From Anaerococcus pacaensis 9403502 (GTDB lineage Bacteria; Bacillota; Clostridia; Tissierellales; Peptoniphilaceae), in NCBI GenBank assembly GCA_000308255.3, contig HG326666.1, positions 23,265 to 87,264 of the forward strand: a stretch of 64,000 bases of DNA. The letters are read 5' to 3'. The notes under the pieces were generated by a model that searched no databases, was not told the DNA's origin, and worked only from the letters and a program-made list of their open reading frames with translations. This document shows, in pieces, positions 62,523 to 64,000 of this stretch. Every line of letters begins with the position of its first letter. Position 1 is the stretch's first letter. A program made the translations under genes and the position numbers.

Positions 62523-63435
62523 CTAGAAAATCTCTCCCCTAAATCTTTTTAATATATCCTTATTAATTAGGTCTTTTATCTTATCTAGCCTATAAGTTTT
62601 ACATAAGCTAAGGGCCTTGGTGAGGTCATCCATAAAATCAATGTCTTCGCTATAATACCTAGCCCCCCCCTAAGGTAGAATAAGATAACTAGGTTTGTTA
62701 AGATATATTCATGCCCTTTGTCTAGGTAAGCTGTGATAGACCTATTAGCTTCTTCATACCTCTCATCTAGGATATAGGAATAGGCCTTCACTATCATAAG
62801 ATATGGGTAGGTCCTATCATATATATCCATTTTTTTATCCAAAAACTTTATTATCCTAAGGCTCATATCCCTATCACCCATACCATTTAGGTAAATACAA
62901 AAATTTAGGAGGATTCTTGACTCATCACTGGTATAGGTAAAGCTATCAAAGTTTTCTAGTTTAAAACCTGGATGAAAGGAGCTTAGGGCTTTTTCATTAG
63001 CCCTTATAGCCCCTTTAGGGTCCTCATCATTGATATAGGTAAATATAGCCTCATAGGATTTCCTATGCTGGCTATTTATTTTTTTGTGAACCGGGAAATG
63101 TTCATCATCATCTAGGCTCATAAGGCTAAGGTAGGATTCATAGGCAAAGGAAAGGTCAAACTCAGCCAAACTCTTATCAATCCTGTCTTTATAGAAATTG
63201 AACTTTTGCCAAAATTTTCACGCTTATAAATGGTAAGCAAGTCAAAATCTATCTCTAGCACTCTTAAGACAGGCATTATCGAATCAAGTCTGGCCTGAAC
63301 CTATCCCGCCTCTATCCTCCTTACCGTATCAACCGAAATAACAGATAGGTCTGCCAGGTCATCTTGAGTTAGATTGATTACTTTTCTGGCTTCCTTGATT
63401 AGCTTACCTATCTCAACATGGTTTTCCCCATCCAA
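62523..63435 (-). pseudogene. Decayed HTH/TPR (Rgg-like) transcriptional regulator
   Basis: Pieces in different frames add up to one regulator. An N-terminal HTH starts at TTG 63435 (EIGKLIKEARKVINLTQDDL, then VDTVRRIEAG) and is cut by TAG. The same frame continues to REN and is then shifted by one base in a T run near 63218. The helical part (FDLSFAYESYLSLMSL onward) runs to a G8 tract at 62663-62670, after which another one-base shift is needed to reach the conserved-looking tail ending RFRGEIF. At least three lesions make it inactive unless slippage repairs it. Confidence 0.75.
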
Positions 63436-63517
63436 AAGCTACCCCCTTCCATCCTGAACTTGCCAAAGTCTAGCAAGGTCTGGTTTCATATAATTAATCA
63501 GTTACATCTTTTATTTT

Positions 63518-64000
63518 TTACATGCTCATGTATTTTACTTGTGCATTTCTTGCAATTAAGATAGGCTCTGTTCCTCTATTAGCCGTGTATACTGGATTAT
63601 AGAGGATATAGGATTCTCTTCTAGTAATATAGTCATACCTTACTAAGTACTGAGATTCTATGTAGGCATCTCCAAAGACAACCCTGTTGTTGATAACAGC
63701 CTTATAGTAGGTGAATTTTGATGCAAAACATACGTGGGAGTTATAGGCTGCTGATACATTATCACCTATGATATTAACACCTATGTTTTTAATAACTCCC
63801 CAAGCGTTTAATTTTGCGCTAGCATAATCTGATACTAGTCCTAGAACAATGCTAACCGGGTCTCCCTTCCTAAAGGATAGGTCTTTACCCATCCATCTTT
63901 TACTATATGGATTAGGGTCATTTGCCCTATAAAGGCTAACTGGCCTAGTCCCTGTAACAAAAGGATGAGGGCCATAGTTGCCATGAACGATCCAGTTGCG
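63518..64000 (-). CDS. Protein of unknown function, partial at the right edge
   Basis: The frame is open through the right edge, giving 160 residues; the Met at 63892 is probably internal, since the reading frame upstream (WIVHGNYGPHPFVTG, SLYRANDPNPYSKRW) is equally protein-like. The visible part is rich in Tyr, Asn and Ser with short beta-type stretches, like a secreted or surface protein. No family is recognised. Stop at 63518-63520. Confidence 0.55.
   Translation of the reverse strand, partial: RNWIVHGNYGPHPFVTGTRPVSLYRANDPNPYSKRWMGKDLSFRKGDPVSIVLGLVSDYASAKLNAWGVIKNIGVNIIGDNVSAAYNSHVCFASKFTYYKAVINNRVVFGDAYIESQYLVRYDYITRRESYILYNPVYTANRGTEPILIARNAQVKYMSM

Noticed and set aside
62585-63169. 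Stand-alone 194-residue protein
   Set aside because: Its ends lie at frame shifts; flanking frames continue an HTH/TPR regulator, so it is a fragment of a pseudogene.

Overview
The window looks like the chromosome of a low-GC Gram-positive anaerobe. Genes are AT-rich, Shine-Dalgarno sites are strong (AGGAGG type), lipoproteins are numerous, and most genes lie on the minus strand. Gene content and protein style suggest Peptoniphilaceae, perhaps Anaerococcus. That placement is an inference from memory, not from a search.

Layout. (1) The left edge (1-284) is the end of an insertion sequence with an IS1182-like transposase start; it runs into the 3' end of a ROK kinase gene. (2) 1.1-15.7 kb is mostly housekeeping: an S41 lipoprotein peptidase, the t6A cluster tsaD-rimI-tsaB-tsaE, a riboflavin-type ECF S component behind an FMN riboswitch with an unusual GC-rich leader, an orphan OmpR-like regulator, gpmA, mreB, metK, ispF, ispD, a PIN/TRAM protein, CarD, a lipid kinase, and a selenium/sulfur cluster (YedE, TusA-like, DUF3343). 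(3) 15.7-21.4 kb is a peptide/nickel-type ABC operon lying between two direct copies of a roughly 325 bp segment. Each copy carries a permease 3' end, a terminator, a consensus promoter and a structured leader. (4) 21.3-27.6 kb holds a YtrA-like GntR/ABC operon, a Wzz/EpsG/SH3 polysaccharide operon, a candidate plus-strand small RNA, and a DUF4097/DUF2089 pair. (5) 27.7-35 kb holds an EamA transporter, two glycolipid-type glycosyltransferases, an SdpI-like protein, an ABC system whose permease gene has an in-frame stop, and a HAD phosphatase. (6) 35.2-61.8 kb starts with pncB and an SDR gene and is then a large host-glycan foraging locus: GH2, three ROK/kinase-type genes, GH92, GH29, GH1, an RpiR regulator, GH125, GH38, GH84, two paralogous binding proteins, two LplB/YtcP-type permeases, a YesL-like protein, an MsmX-type ATPase and manA. 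(7) 61.8-64 kb holds a MITE with the same ends as the left-edge IS, a small membrane protein, a decayed HTH/TPR regulator and a partial gene at the edge.

How the genes work together. The glycoside hydrolases of region 6 have no signal peptides. Oligosaccharides would be bound by the lipoproteins, imported, and stripped in the cytoplasm of fucose, galactose, GlcNAc and alpha-mannose. Mannose would then enter glycolysis through a ROK kinase and ManA. A 14-bp palindrome lies upstream of both the GH84 operon and the MsmX-to-binding-protein operon; the RpiR protein encoded in the locus is a reasonable candidate to bind it. The most unusual non-coding items are the duplicated leader RNA, the GC-rich domain in front of the FMN aptamer, and the candidate RNA at 25.88-26.11 kb.
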